Source: Tetrahymena elliotti 4EA
Lineage: Eukaryota; Ciliophora; Oligohymenophorea; Hymenostomatida; Tetrahymenidae
Length of the DNA: 64,000 nucleotides
Direction: 5' to 3'
Assembly (NCBI GenBank): GCA_000231825.2
Contig: JH720302.1
Location: 1,543,179-1,607,178, forward strand
The translations under genes were made by a program, and so were the position numbers. Shown in pieces: positions 48,695-61,492 of this stretch; the first letter of the stretch is position 1, and every line of letters begins with the position of its first letter. The notes beneath the pieces were generated by a model. The model made no database searches, was not told where the DNA came from, and worked only from the letters and a program-made list of their open reading frames with translations.

Positions 48695-51000
48695 TTTTAT
48701 TGCAGACCAACCCTTTTAATATTATAGATTTAATCAAATCTGTGAATCGATCGATAGATTGATTGATTGAATGATTTATTTATTTAATGATTGACTGATT
48801 TTGTTTGTTTAGCTTTTCTTTAATTTTTGTTTATTTTTTTTTCGTGAATGTATTTAAATTCTTAAGTTAGATTTAATTTATTTTTTATGGTCTCTTTCTT
48901 ACTTAGCTTAATATTGTTCTCTAATTTTTTTCTATCTCTTTCAATAAATTGAATTATTAATTAATTAATTAATTGATCAATCAATGGGTTTCTTTAATCC
49001 AGACTTTATTTTTTGAATATAATTAATTGTTCCTTTCTTTCTTCTTTATTTATTTATTTTAATCAATAAAACAAGGCTTAAGAATTAATTTTTTACATTT
49101 AATAATTTTTATAAAAGTCATTTATTCATATATGGGCTATGCCAAAAATGCATTCTTTTGTTTCAGGCACACTTTATCAAAAATAATTTAGTTATTTTTG
49201 ATTTATTTGTCCAGACAAGCATCTTAGTTTCTTGAAAATAAATCAATCATCTTACATGTCTAATAATGCATTGTATAATTACATGAATTACTCACTCAGC
49301 TATTCATTCCTGTTGTAAAAATTCTTTCAAAGAGGTCTTTTTCTTTCATTTATCAAAACCAATAGATAAAAAAATCAGACTTACTTCGCTATTAAAATAT
49401 TTATGTGTAACCTTTCTTTTTTTATTTTCGATTAATAAATTTTATTAGATAATAAATCAGGTCATCCTTTCAAAATTTATTAAAACCATGTAAATTTTTG
49501 ATCTAGGTAGGTTTCAGATTTCTATAACCAAATACACTCAAATTTCTTTATTCTATCAAAGGATAGTCTGAAATATTGAGCTAAAAATTTATTCTAAACA
49601 AATTCATTTCAAGCATGCTTTAAATTAAAATCTATAAATACTTCTTTTCATCATCTTTTAAAAGAAAATATTCAGAATTTTTTTTGTATTATTTAAAAAT
49701 TAAAGACAATTATTCTTATAAAACTCCTATCAGACTCTATTAATAAGTTCCTAACTATTTAAAGTTTAATTTAAATTATGAATTAAAAAAAAAATTAGAT
49801 AAAATTAATAAACTGCCCAATCCAAAACCAAAAAGATTATTAAAAATGAATATCTGAATTAAAATTGGTGGTTTTATTTTACAAAAATAACATATTTAAG
49901 AAAATATATTATAAATAACAAATTTAATTCTCATATTCTTAAAAAAAATATAAAAAAATTAAATGATAAATGTAACTCAAAGACAATTAACTATATCCTG
50001 AAAATCGAATTCTATAAAATGTAAATTTATTTTTATCTGTTTTATTCCAGATACAGATGTTAATTTAATAGCTTTATGCCTGTTAGAGAAGGAAATCTAC
50101 TAGTTTAGACCAGTAAAATATTCTAAAAAGTATTTTTCCTTTTCAAAATATTGTGAGTAAACGAGATTATTTTTTTACAATCTAAAATTAAAATGAAAAA
50201 AAAGATTATTAGTAAAATATGCATTGAAAAGTACTGTACTCAAAATCTCTTCATACTGTAATAAAACAATAAAATTAAAAAATACCATTTTTGAGTATCC
50301 TTTTGACAAAACTCTTTTGCTTTAAATAGGAGTTTTCTTTTTATTATGATATATCACTTATAAATATTATTTTAAGTACATAATTAGATTCATTCATGAA
50401 CAAAAAACCTAAGAGAAAAAGAATTAAAGAATTTTTGAAAATAATGAAAAAAGGTAGTGTAAAAAAAAATAATTTGATTTAATGATTTTTTAATAAAATA
50501 TTTTTTTTTAATTATCATTTTATCTATTCAGGTAAATTAGATGAATTCTTTTTAAAAATTAAAAATCTTTTTTTGAATCAAGTAACAAATCAAAAAATTA
50601 ATTAAGATACACTCAGTATTTATAAAATATTAGTAGATGGTTTTAAATTTCATTTCTTTCACAACAAATTTACAATTTTAGAATGGATTTGCATTTAATT
50701 TTTTAGACATCAGCTTAAATTGAATAAAAAGATTTAACTTGTTTCATATTTCTTTAAAAGGATGATACATATTATCAGATTATTTTTTTACATAAAGAAT
50801 AAATTAGAATTGATGGATTGGTATTATTTTTAAGATTGACCATAATTTGAAATAAACAATATGAATACATAAATTTATACTGCTTTTGTACAAGCTAAAT
50901 TTTGCTTAATTTATTATTTTAATTATGCGTGTGCTTGATGACTTAAAAATGGGTCTTAAAAAATCATTTTTCAATTGATATTTTGAATTTATCTGAATGC
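48695..51000. other. Gene-free stretch with GATT/AATT simple repeats
   Basis: About 2.3 kb. There are short GATT-type microsatellites near 48,753-48,775 and AATT runs near 48,957-48,985. Otherwise AT-rich DNA without a coding pattern. The hydrolase promoter is expected at the left end. Confidence 0.5.
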
Positions 51001-51591
51001 TCAATCTAAAAGAACTTCAGCGCAGTTGCTAATGACGACATTCTTAGAGGGAGTACCAGAAGGAGAACCAGCAGCTTCAATCTTTTTGACGATATCTTCA
51101 CCTTAGGTAACTCTACCGAAAACAACGTGACGTCCATCTAACCAACTGGTTTAAGCAGTAGTAATAAAGAATTAAGATCCGTTAGTGTTGGGACCAGCGT
51201 TAGCCATAGAGAGGCAGTAAGGTTCATGTCTAAGCTTGAAGTTTTCATCTTGGAATTTAGAACCGTAAATGGAAAGACCACCTGTGCCGTTGTGGTTAGT
51301 GAAGTCACCACCTTGAACCATGAAGTTAGGGATAATTCTGTGGAATTTAGAACCTTAGTAGGTGAGTTTTTGACCATTTCTTTCACCTAATTCACCAGTG
51401 CAGAGGGCACGGAAGTTTTCAACAGTCTTGGGGACAGTTTGACCGAAAAGACCAATTTCAACATTACCAGCATTTTCACCATCGATTGAAATAGTAAATC
51501 TGACCTTCTTGGTAATCTTTTCATCCTTCAAACTGGCGGAAGCTACTGCAAGAATTGCAAAAGCAACTAATAAGTATTAACCTTTATTCAT
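51001..51591 (-). CDS. Secretory cyclophilin (peptidyl-prolyl cis-trans isomerase)
   Basis: Single-exon gene of 196 residues, ATG 51591 to TGA 51003-51001. A signal peptide is evident ([20 protein letters not shown]), so the enzyme enters the endoplasmic reticulum, like cyclophilin B. The cyclophilin core is complete: [35 protein letters not shown] (catalytic Arg and Phe, Met, Gln), [17 protein letters not shown] and [12 protein letters not shown] (Trp and His of the cyclosporin/peptide pocket). It catalyses proline isomerisation during folding of secretory proteins. The C-terminus (CAEVLLD) has no KDEL-type signal, so it may be secreted or retained otherwise. Codon use is strongly biased toward GTC, AAG and ACC, unlike the neighbours, which suggests high expression. 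Confidence 0.96.
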
Positions 51592-52692
51592 TTTTTTTTA
51601 TTTTTAATTAATAAATACAAATAATTTCATAAAATTGATTATGTTTTTTGGAGAAGTTTAATCAAATTTAAAAGACGTTGATATGAACAATATGATATGA
51701 TTAATAAGATAATTTATTGATACATCAATTGAATATATATCTTTTAGGAATCTGATGATAGAATTCAAGTAACTTTCCATTTTTAATAATTAATTAAAAT
51801 CAGAAAATATCTAAGTTCCTTTTCAAATTTTTTGATAAAAAAGAAAAATCATTAAAAAGCATACTCTTCTCTATTAATCTTTTTCGTGTGAATTTATTAT
51901 TAAGCGCCCATTTTAGTTATTGAAATTAGCTTAACATTTTCAGTGTTTTTTTATTGCTAATTTCAAAATTATTTAAATTGTTGGTTGATAAGGATATTAA
52001 AAAGCATCTAAATTTTACTAGAAAAATAACCTTAAATTAGACTTTTAACCTTGAAAAAATAATTTTTACATTGGGATTTTACAATATTGATTATTTAAAA
52101 TTATGTTTAAAAAGCTCTTCAAAATTAAAGAAAATTAATCAAATATAGAAATTTAAATTCACGATTATTTTAATTGATTTTTTAGTGAAATTAAAGTTAA
52201 AATTATTATTTTAGTTATATTAACTCTTAAAATAAATAAACCATCAAATTTGTTAAATTATTTCTTTAAACTCAAAATAAACATTTCAAAAATGATGAAT
52301 ATTTATTTACTCTCTTTGAATTGAGAACTAATTGTGTCATTCGTTTTATCAGAAATTATTTTTATGTATTTGTAAAACATTGAAAGAATTTAAATAAAAT
52401 ATCAATAGTAATAGTTTACAAAGCCTAATTTTGAATGGTACATTTGATGCTTGGGAAAAGCAATATACTATTTAAAATATGTAAAAGAGGTATTTGAATT
52501 CTAAATTTGATAAGAATTGGAATATTTAAACAAATACATAAAAATGACATATTTAAGTATTATTTTCTTAACAACAAACAACTTATCAATATATTAAATT
52601 TCTAAGCATGTTTGCATTTATTTGTGAGATTTTTGAAACGTGGAATTACTACTTTTACTATTAAAAACTCTGAATAAATATTTTGACAGTGA
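51592..52692. other. Intergenic
   Basis: About 1.1 kb of AT-rich DNA upstream of the cyclophilin gene and downstream of the J-protein gene (both minus). No recognised motif. Confidence 0.5.
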
Positions 52693-53595
52693 TCAGAAAT
52701 ATCTGTTGATATCATGTTTTGAACTCAACTCCTAAAATTCCTCACATGGAGACATATCTACCCTTTCACTTAGATTCTAGTAATAAGTTTGATCTCTTTT
52801 GGTCCAAGAATTTCTGGCCATATTAGCATACTATCTTCTTTTTGCATCTTAATTTAAACAACTTCCATTCAGATTGGAGAGATATTCCTGCTCCACTTTA
52901 TATTCAAAATTAGGCAAATACTCTATGTCTTCCATAACTTTATCTTCAAAGGAACTATCAACAAAATAGTTAATGTTTAAGAGTACACTTTTTTTCAAAA
53001 TATTAAATGAGGAATTTTTATGCAAAGAGAATTAAGGAGATTCTTAAAATAATTGACTGAATACACCGGAGAATATAAGTAAAAAGAAAGGAAGTAATTG
53101 GATTAGGCCCATCAAATTGAATCCCTTTTAATTATTTTAACCATTTCTCTCTTCTTAATCTCTGCCTCTTCTATTTGAATAATATTGATAATGATGACGT
53201 CTTTAACCTCCTTGCTAAAATGAAAATCCAGGACCAAAGAAAGCACTAAAGATATCAGCAGGATCAATATCATCATAATATTATTGCTCATATGCTCTCT
53301 ATTATTATGGCTAATCACTACCAGTTCTATCATAGTGTGCACGTTTATCAGCATTTGTCAAACAATCATAAGCCTAAGCTATTTTTTTAAAAACATCTTA
53401 AGCACCTGGCAATCTAAGTTTATCAGGATGATATCTCAAGGCAAGCTTTTTGTATTACTTTTTAATTTCATCTTCTGTTGCATCTTTGCTAACTCCAAGA
53501 AGCTGATAAAAGTCTTTAGTTTAAAGCATTCTTTTAATATCTTCTTCAGTTGCGGGAGCTTTTCTTTATGTTGTTTATTGAGGTTGTGCGTCCAT
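52693..53595 (-). CDS. DNAJB12/DNAJB14-type membrane J protein
   Basis: Single-exon gene of 300 residues, ATG 53595 (MDAQPQQTTQRKAPATEED) to TGA 52695-52693. The J domain spans about residues 28-92 with DFYQLLGVSKDATEDEIKK, the HPD motif at 56-58 (RYHPDK) and AYDCLTNADKRAHYD. A Gly/Phe-poor linker carries DPADIFSAFFGPGF. One membrane helix lies at about 161-183 (LMGLIQLLPFFLLIFSGVFS). The C-terminal region (residues about 190-300, with FEYKVEQEYL, a Cys pair and SPCEEFQEL) matches the DUF1977 layout of DNAJB12/14 and yeast Hlj1-like proteins. These sit in the endoplasmic reticulum membrane facing the cytosol and recruit Hsp70 to membrane-protein quality control. All domains are present and the length is normal for the short members. 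Confidence 0.92.
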
Positions 53596-55516
53596 TTTTG
53601 TTTGAATCTTATAATTATTTGAGTTTTTCTAATACTATTTTTGGTGGCTTAACTTAAAATGAAAGAGTTTTGAGTTGCTTTGTTATATATTTATAAATTA
53701 ATAATAAGATAATCGGTGTCTAGTGATATTCTACTATTATTACTATTTAACTTTATTACTTAGAGTATCTCTAATTTATCAGTCTTACTTAACTTTAAAT
53801 TATTTTGTTTTTTTATTTTTTATTAATTTATTTAGTGTTTTTTTTTGTTATTTTGTAATGAAATTATTGATAAATTCATTAATTTGATTTATAATTATAT
53901 ATTTTTTCATTTACAAACTCAACCAACACATTCTTTTAATACTGTTATTTCTTATTAAAAACAAAAAAAAAAACAAATAATCTATCAATCAATCTTTCTT
54001 TTAAATGAAAAAGACCTATTTATTTTTGAATATTGATTGATTCTTTCTTTAAAATAAATGACATTTAATTTAAATCTATTAGGAAATGAGTTTCTATTTA
54101 ATGAAATTTCTAAGACTCTTCTATACTATTTCTATTCATTTGAGAATTGATCCTAATTAGGTAAGTTTTGTAATATTTCGTTATCATTTCAAATAAATTA
54201 ATATTTTTGATAATATGCATTAAATTTTTGAACGTGTGAAATTAATATTTTATACAATCAAATTTTAATAATATATTGATTTTTCATCTTCTATATTTTT
54301 ATCTATATTACTCTATTATACTTATTATACTGTGCGCTTACTTACTCTCAATCTATTTCTAAAATAGTGATAATATTTTTTACACTAAAACTTTTTTAAA
54401 TAAATTACAAAAAGAATATTTATTAATTTGATAAAAAAATTTTAGTTTATTTAATATTCTATCTAAAGCTATTTAAAAATTTTTTAATTTCATAAATATA
54501 TTTAAGACTAGAAAATTTACTAATTTTATATAAATTTGTATATCTTAAACAATTAGTTTTTCCTGAAAAATCAAATTAATTTAATATTATTTATTTAAAA
54601 ATGAAGAAGTAAAAAAAACTTAAAAATAAATATAATTCTTACTACCATATAAGCTTAAGATAAACAGTAAATAGAACTAAAAATATAAATATTTGATTTA
54701 TTAATATTTTTGAGTTGATGATTTTTTTAATTGAAAAATATCTTTAATTTAAAATTATTTTAGATTTTCTTTCTTTTCTGATTTGATTATTTGATCAACC
54801 AGATTGCATAGTATGGGTATTAAAAATATAAAAATGAAAATTTAGATTTAAATAGAAGTTTTTTTCATTAATTAAAATATTATGTTTAATTACTGATTAA
54901 ATTAATTTAGTTGTATAATCTATTTTATAATACATTCAATAAATATTTGTCTAATCAAATTCATCAATCATCCTTACCATTAAAATTTTTTAATGTTAAC
55001 TATTCTCAATTTTATTTAAGCAAATTTATTAAAAATTATTAGAATTGTTTGAAAACAAAAATCACAAATTTTATTTAAAGGTACTTAATAGACTTAGTTT
55101 TTATAATAATTAATTTTGTTTTCAGATGATATTAGTGTTAAAGAAACATAATTTTTAAACATTAAATTAAAAATAATTAATAATAAATCTGCTCACCATT
55201 ATATGAAATTTAAAATTTACTAAAATTCTAGTTTAAAAATAAATAAATGATTTATAAGTATTATGATAGATTTATTAATTAATTTGCACAAATCAGCTTT
55301 ATATTATTCATCTATTTGATAATTAATGGACCTGATTACAGAAAGATAAATAATTAATTTTTTTGCATAAAAAATATAATAATTTGATAACTTAAATTTT
55401 ATCAAAAACTGATCACAATTATTTTTTAAACATAGAAATTTAATCAGAAAAATTAATATTCAGCAAAACAATAAAGAAGTATTTCTTTAATTTGTAAATA
55501 GAATTAACAAAAAAAT
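53596..55516. other. Divergent intergenic region
   Basis: About 1.9 kb between the J-protein start (minus) and the zinc-finger gene (plus); both promoters lie here. AT-rich and no gene is recognised. The frame of the zinc-finger gene is open for some distance upstream of the chosen ATG, so the right limit is approximate. Confidence 0.45.
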
Positions 55517-57404
55517 ATGAATCCGATAAGATAGATACAAAACCAGTATGGCTCTCCTTCTTAGCCTCAGTAGAATTAGACGCAGCCTTCATCTTTCTTC
55601 TAAAATGGCTTCTCTCCATAACATTAAATCTAGCCATAGCAAGTTATTTTACAGCAATAGTTAAGCTTAAACCATCAAAGAGCGAGTTTCCCTCCTCCCA
55701 CAATGATTCAGCCTTAGAATTATTTTCCTCTTTTTCCATAATTGAGCTAGACTCCAACTCAGCAATAATTTCAATAATAAAGAGGATTTGTCATTCCGCA
55801 TAGGTATATTTAATCTTAGCATTTAAACTGGCATAAACATTGAATAAATTGCCAAAACTTTAACATTAACTAACTACTTACTTTTTATGAATAGAGAACC
55901 TACTTTTACTCACTTTAGTATGATGGAAATCTAGGAGAGGCCTGAATCTTTGGATCAAAACAATCTAAAAAATATGCAGGAATTTATGAATTTCATTGAT
56001 ACATTTGCAGATAAAGATAATTATTTCTGCTAAATTTGTCACAATCTTCTGTGGTAACCAGTAAGCTGCAATCACTGTAGTAAAATTTACTGTAGAGATT
56101 GTTTGGGTAGATGGGTTGATTAATATTCTACCTGCCCAACTTGTAGAGATAGATTTGAATTAAAGAAGGTAGATAAATCTATCACTAATAACCTTTCTAA
56201 GCTAGTATTTATTTGTAATGCATAAAGCAGTGGTTGTACAGAGTTTGTTAACTATGACTCTCTCTTAAAGCATTAAAATAGTTGTCTCTATCAAACTCTT
56301 CACTGCCCTAATATTGGTTGCGATTTCCAATCTATTCGTAAAGTAATACCATTAAAATAAAGCAAATTTATCCAAACTTAATCAATAACTTAACATTTAA
56401 ATCCTCCATAAAATTTAGAATATTCCATCCTTTGCATTTTAGAAATAATTTTACAACAATTACAAAAGAGATAAAGAGAATTATTGAATTGACTGATTAT
56501 TTATTTTTAATGTTTCTTTTGGTTAGTTCGTGGCATTAATTTAAAAAAATAAAGATTTCTTTTAAATATTTCTAAGAATATTTTGTTCATAAACAAATAA
56601 GCTGAGATTATTATCATTATTGTTTTATACAATTTAGGCATATTTGAAAAGCAAATTTTAGTTTAATTTATCTTTTATGCTTGGAACAAATCAACCTAAA
56701 ATATATTTATTTTAATAGGAAATGGTTGATCATGATAAAATATGCCCACATTATTAGCTCAAATGTAAGTGGTGTGAGAGATCTATAAAAAGGATGAATG
56801 AAATTTAGCATGACCTAATATGTGAAATGAAAAAATTAGGCTGTGAAAATGAAGGTTGCTAAATAACTTTAACGAGAGCGGAAATGAATATTCATATTCA
56901 AGAATGTCCATACAATATTTAGAAATGCAGTTTGTGCTTCTAAGAGTTTAAGCTGAAGGATCTAGCAGCTCATGAATAATCCTGTGATTTCAAAATTTAG
57001 TAATGTAAAGGGTGTAAATAGAGCATGTATAAAAAGTAAATCTAGTAGCATGAAGAAAGTTGTGAAGAGGTGGAATTAATATGTCCAGACTGCACTGATG
57101 TTATATAAAGAAAATACCTTCCTAGCCATGATTAAATAACTTGCCTTAAAAGAGGGTAGAAAATTCTATTAGAAGGTAAGAATCAATTATTAAGTGAAAA
57201 TGCTTGTTTGAAGAAAGACATTGAAACCCTTAAATTATGTGTTGCTTAACTCTATGCTGAAAGTAATTTATTTTATTTCAAAAATATTTTATCTTCAAAA
57301 ATCTAAACTTAAATAATATTATTTTTATTCTAGTCTAAGATATAGCTACAGATAAGCACGAAAAAAGAAACTCAATGATGAAAATTCTTAGGCCATAGCA
57401 ATGA
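55517..57404 (+). CDS. RING and TRAF-type zinc-finger protein with Pro/Gln-rich N-terminus
   Basis: Four exons (55517-55803, 55895-56342, 56719-57262, 57334-57404) join in phase to 449 residues. Exon 1 encodes a Pro/Gln-rich, probably disordered segment (PQQNQTQPSSFFQ, RASFPPPTMIQPQ). Its donor GTATAT and the acceptor GAATAG give ...IPHREPTFTHF in frame, so the ATG at 55887, inside this intron, is not the start. A C3HC4-like RING follows (CQICHNLLWQPVSC, Cys141 to Cys179, ending CPTC). Then comes a series of Cys/His TRAF-type fingers (GCDFQS, CPHYQLKCKWC, HDLICEMKKLGCENEGC, HIQECPYN and others), and a short coiled coil. RING plus TRAF fingers without a MATH domain suggests a ubiquitin ligase or scaffold. 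The start could lie upstream of 55517. Confidence 0.85.
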
Positions 57405-58224
57405 TTTTTGATGGGCTTTAAATTAAAAAATCTCTCTCAATCTATATCTTATTTCCTAAGAAAACTGTTTATTTTAAAAAAATGTTCTGCTTTTAGAATA
57501 ATAATCATAAACTTAAGGATCTCAATCAATACTTTAAGATAGGATGATTATACAAAAAAACAAAATTCTTTAAAAAAAAAAATATTAAAAATAAATTATT
57601 AAAATATCAATACTAAATGTAAAATAAAATCAATTGTATATATTAAAGATTAGATGATAATATTGTCATAATAATAATATTAAAATTAGTAAAACTGAAT
57701 TACTTTTTTTAAATAGATTCAACCAAAAAATTTTACTAAATACAAAAATGAGTAAACTAATAGATTTTTTATATTAAAATTAAAACTTTTTTGTTATAAT
57801 TTGTTGAATAAAATGAAGGATATAAATTTATAGAATACTAAGAAATAATAAGAATAAAAATAGTATTCTTAAAATGAATTCAGAAAAAGTATCTATAATT
57901 TAATAAATTATGAGCTAACATATTTCCTTTAATTTTTTTGGATGTTATCCAGTTCAATTAAAAAATGTTAAATCCTTAAATTTCTTTCTTTTAATAAATT
58001 TCAATAGCAATCAAACAAAAAATGATTTTGTTTTTAAATAATTTTTAGCAACAAAATGATAAATTAAGAATAAGTTGAGAAGTTACTGTAATAAACAAGA
58101 TTATATTTTACTTTACAAACTAAATAAAATTTTTATTACCTGCTTAGATGATTTCTATCAAATCTTTATTTTTTTGATAAAAGATATTTTTTGGTTATTT
58201 TGAAGTAAAAAAAAGTTTATTAAA
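57405..58224. other. Intergenic
   Basis: About 820 bases of AT-rich DNA between two plus-strand genes. No gene or repeat is recognised. Confidence 0.5.
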
Positions 58225-59148
58225 ATGTCATAAAAAGCTAAATATATTGTATTTCATGTAGAGTTGCCTCAAGATAAAAGCATCAATATAAATGAGCTTG
58301 ACTAAATTGAGGTATTTAAGAATTATATTTCTGTTGGAGCATCTTAAATTTTGTTGCACAAGAAATCTGCATTTACATATCTAAGCTCATTGCTTTCTTT
58401 TGAGGGTGAAAAATATGAATAATCATCAGAAAATAAGCATTAAAAATTTGATGAAAATAAAAAGAAAGTGATTAATGAATCTGAGTTTGATGAAGAACAG
58501 AACGAAATAAGATTTATAAAGAATCCAAGTTATTATCATGAATTTTCTAATAACCTCTAGACATTATTAGTAACAAATAGTTAAAAGACAGTTACATTTG
58601 CCAACAGCGTTAAGATTGATTATTCATTAATAGATTATGCTGATGGAGATATTTCTAAAATTTTAAGAGAAGATACAAATGATATTGAATTTGTTATCAT
58701 AGATTATTAACTTAAGTCTAATTGCCTTAAACAGTTAATTTCAGTTGCTCAAGAAATATCTGCTTTTGAAAAAGAATCTAAGTAGATATTCATTAATTTA
58801 ATAATATCCCCTTTCTTATCTGAAGAGGAAACTGCTGATTATCTTAACCCTTTATTCAGATTGAATAATTTAAAAAATGAAAAAGCAGCTTCTATAATAT
58901 CCTCCTTTTTACCAGTCTAAACTTGGTAAACATACTAAGGTTAAATAAATCCAGAATTTGCAAATGCTGCTAAGATTTCATCTCTCAGTGTATTTTATGA
59001 TAAAAATGGATGCAGACAAGATAAAATAGAAAATTTTTCAAGTATTAAGTAGAATCTTGATAAGCTTGGATTTGCTCACATAAATGCAGAATTCTTATTT
59101 AGAGAGATTACATTTAAATTAGGGAAACTTCCAAAATATGGAGCATGA
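58225..59148 (+). CDS. Unrecognised protein, 307 residues
   Basis: Single-exon gene, ATG 58225 (MSQKAKYIVFHVELPQDK) to TGA 59146-59148, many TAA/TAG glutamines. It begins with a beta-strand-like segment, followed by GASQILLHKKSAFTYLSSLL. A charged low-complexity insert sits at about residues 66-95 (ENKHQKFDENKKKVINESEF). The second half alternates helices and strands (DIEFVIIDYQLKSNCLKQ, IFINLIISPFLSEEETADYL, ASIISSFLPVQTW) and ends KLGKLPKYGA. The run of strand, helix and strand with IIDYQL and LIISPFL resembles a Rossmann-like or NTPase-related fold, but no nucleotide-binding motif is evident. No membrane segment or signal peptide. It is convergent with PIG-C, 152 bp apart. No function assigned. 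Confidence 0.75.
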
Positions 59149-59250
59149 ATAAATTTAATAAATAAAATTAATTTAAACAAATTGCAACAAGATTGTTTAA
59201 TTTTAGTAAATATAATCTATTAAAATTGTGATGTAAAATAAATGACATGC

Positions 59251-59283
<33 letters not shown>

Positions 59284-59300
59284 TCTAATTTTTTTATTTT

Positions 59301-60904
59301 TCAATCTTTTACTTGGATTCCTTCTGGTAAATCCCATGGCCCATGGAAAGTCCTGTTGGTTTATAAATATAGTTTATAGCTAAATCAAAATATTTCAAAA
59401 AATAATTGATACCTTTTATATTGATAAAGCCAAATCAACCACATAGGACAAATGAATGTTATAAATATTTAACTATTTTATAATAATTTAAAGGTGAAAT
59501 AATTTAATTTAATTTCTTTTGTTATGAGTAATTAATTAAATGCTTACCCCAAGAGGAAGGAAAATCCAAGGATTTTAGAAATATTTAAAATCATAAAAAA
59601 TAGAATAACTGATGAAATGAAATTCCAAGACTTGTATAAAGTACCAGAAAAATCCTATTTTAAGAATTGAATGTTTTATTTACTCATTAATTTGTAAAAA
59701 TTACTTTGACTTCTTTCTTGAAAAATTAAGAGTAAAAGAACAGGCTTTGTTTATTGTTAAGAATTATTTTAATTTTTCATTTGTCATTTTTAATTTAATT
59801 TTACATTAAGAAACTGAACAATAGAGTAAATACTTAAAAATCATTATTTAATCTAGATCCTAAAAATGATGAAAAAGCATAAGCTGCTAGAGTTGAAGAG
59901 CTGCAGTTCCAATCTTTCACACTTATTTTTATGATCAATCAATTATTTTTATTTATTTGATACAATTTAATTTTAATTTACTTGCAAGTATTTTCAGCAC
60001 TGTAGTCTTTGAATATCAAATGAAAGATAATTAAACCTTTTTATTTATTTTTTAAATTTAATTTAGGCCTTCCCTCCAACTTTAAAAATTATTTTATTTT
60101 CTTTAAACTGTTTTTTTGATTTGATATTTATTGAAAGAATATATTTACCTATAGATAAAGCATAGGTTGTGTTATCAGCATATGTTTCATTAACAGTTTT
60201 CATTATTGGAGACAAGAAAAATAGAGCACAAACTAAGAATAGCGTTCTCTTAATGTTTTTGAAAATAGTTTATGTTTTTATAATGTTTTTAGAGATGATA
60301 ATGTAGAGGAAAGTGCAAACCATACTAGAAATGAATACAACAGATATCAAAACACCTTCAGAGAGAATGCTAGCTTTCATATAGTGAAAGATGAGGAGAA
60401 ATATTGCTACTAAATTAATTGCCCATGTAACATCTAAAGTTTTCTCAATAACTTCTTTTAATTGGATGTTGCTTCTGTTGTCTAATTATTTATTGTCAAA
60501 TAATTTCATAAAAAATTTAAATCAAGTAAAACATTTCATTTTTTGTAAGTGATTTAGCTTCACATTAATAGCATAAATGAAAATTATAATTTTGATTCAT
60601 ACTTTTCTATACAAGCGAACTAAGAAATGTTTCATCAAAGTAATTATCATCATTTCCTCTTTGCTCATAGAGTACTTTGCTCCACTTTTTAGCTGCCTTT
60701 TTAGGTGGGTCAATATATTTCTTTTTAAATAAACAATTATTTATGCAATTTTCAAGCTATTAATAAAGTAGAATATTCAATATATACTGTCATATTTCCT
60801 CTATATCTTTTGCATAGCAAGCATTAAGTATCAGTTGTAGTAAATTTATACCCATCATAAGGGCAATAGTTAAATATTTCAGGCTAACTAGATCTTTACT
60901 GCAT
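59301..60904 (-). CDS. PIGC: PIG-C/GPI2, subunit of GPI N-acetylglucosaminyltransferase
   Basis: Minus-strand gene with about seven short exons, ending at TGA 59303-59301. PIG-C is a membrane subunit of the enzyme that adds GlcNAc to phosphatidylinositol, the first step of GPI-anchor synthesis at the endoplasmic reticulum. Family motifs in order: KKWSKVLYEQRGNDDNYFD, FLSSLVQKNNRSNIQL, a first helix (WAINLVAIFLLIFHY), FFLSPIMKTVNETYADNTTY, IIFHLIFKDYS, LAAYAFSSFLGSRLNNDFQV, and the terminal FITFICPMWLIWLYQYKR followed by HGPWDLPEG. All joints between these are phase-consistent GT-AG introns. The N-terminus is unusual: an upstream exon from ATG 60904 (MQQRSSQPEIFNYCPYDGY) adds a CPYDG...CLLC zinc-ribbon-like piece that splices in phase into KYIDPPKK. 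If that exon is not used, translation could begin at the MT just before the splice. Confidence 0.88.
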
Positions 60905-61492
60905 AAATCCTACTTTCTTTTAAAAATTTAAATATATCCTCTTTGTATTATTTTTAAGCAATCAAAGCTAATCTTTTGTATTTTAAAATACAAGAAAGAG
61001 TTTAATTTAATATACAATCTTTACTCAGCAGCAGCACTAAATAGCCAGTCTTTTAAAGATTTGTTGCTTAATTTCAAAAATTTCTTTTATTTCTAAAAAA
61101 AATAATTTTAACATATCTCATTAAACAATAAAAATTTATTTTAAATATTTTATTTACTAAAAAATAAAGGAATAATATGATCTATTCTTCATTAAAATAA
61201 AATATATTCTTTATTCATTTTCTAATTTACTAAAGAATGAACCTTTATTTACCAGCAACAATCTTTTAAAGATCCCCTTCATTTCAATCATGTCTTTTAA
61301 TCTAATTTTCTATTTTATTAGGAATAAATTATTCATAAAAAATTATTTAAATTATTATCCATCTATTTTTTTTAATTCTACATATTCTAAGATATCAATT
61401 GTCTTTTATTATAAAATTTAGTTTAATATGGTTTTATGTTATTTTTTCCATTTAATCAGTAAAGAATATTCTTAAAATATCTCATCTTGAAA

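Noticed and set aside
53284..53622. Plus-strand 112-codon frame opposite the J protein
   Set aside because: Antisense to the J domain with its HPD motif.
55440..55637. Minus-strand frame beginning MARFNVMERSHF
   Set aside because: It is antisense to the Pro/Gln-rich first exon of the zinc-finger gene, and the plus frame splices correctly into the RING exon.
23823..60904. Functional cluster for glycosylation, GPI-anchor and lipid synthesis
   Set aside because: The secretory-pathway genes are dispersed on both strands among unrelated genes, each with its own flanking spacer.
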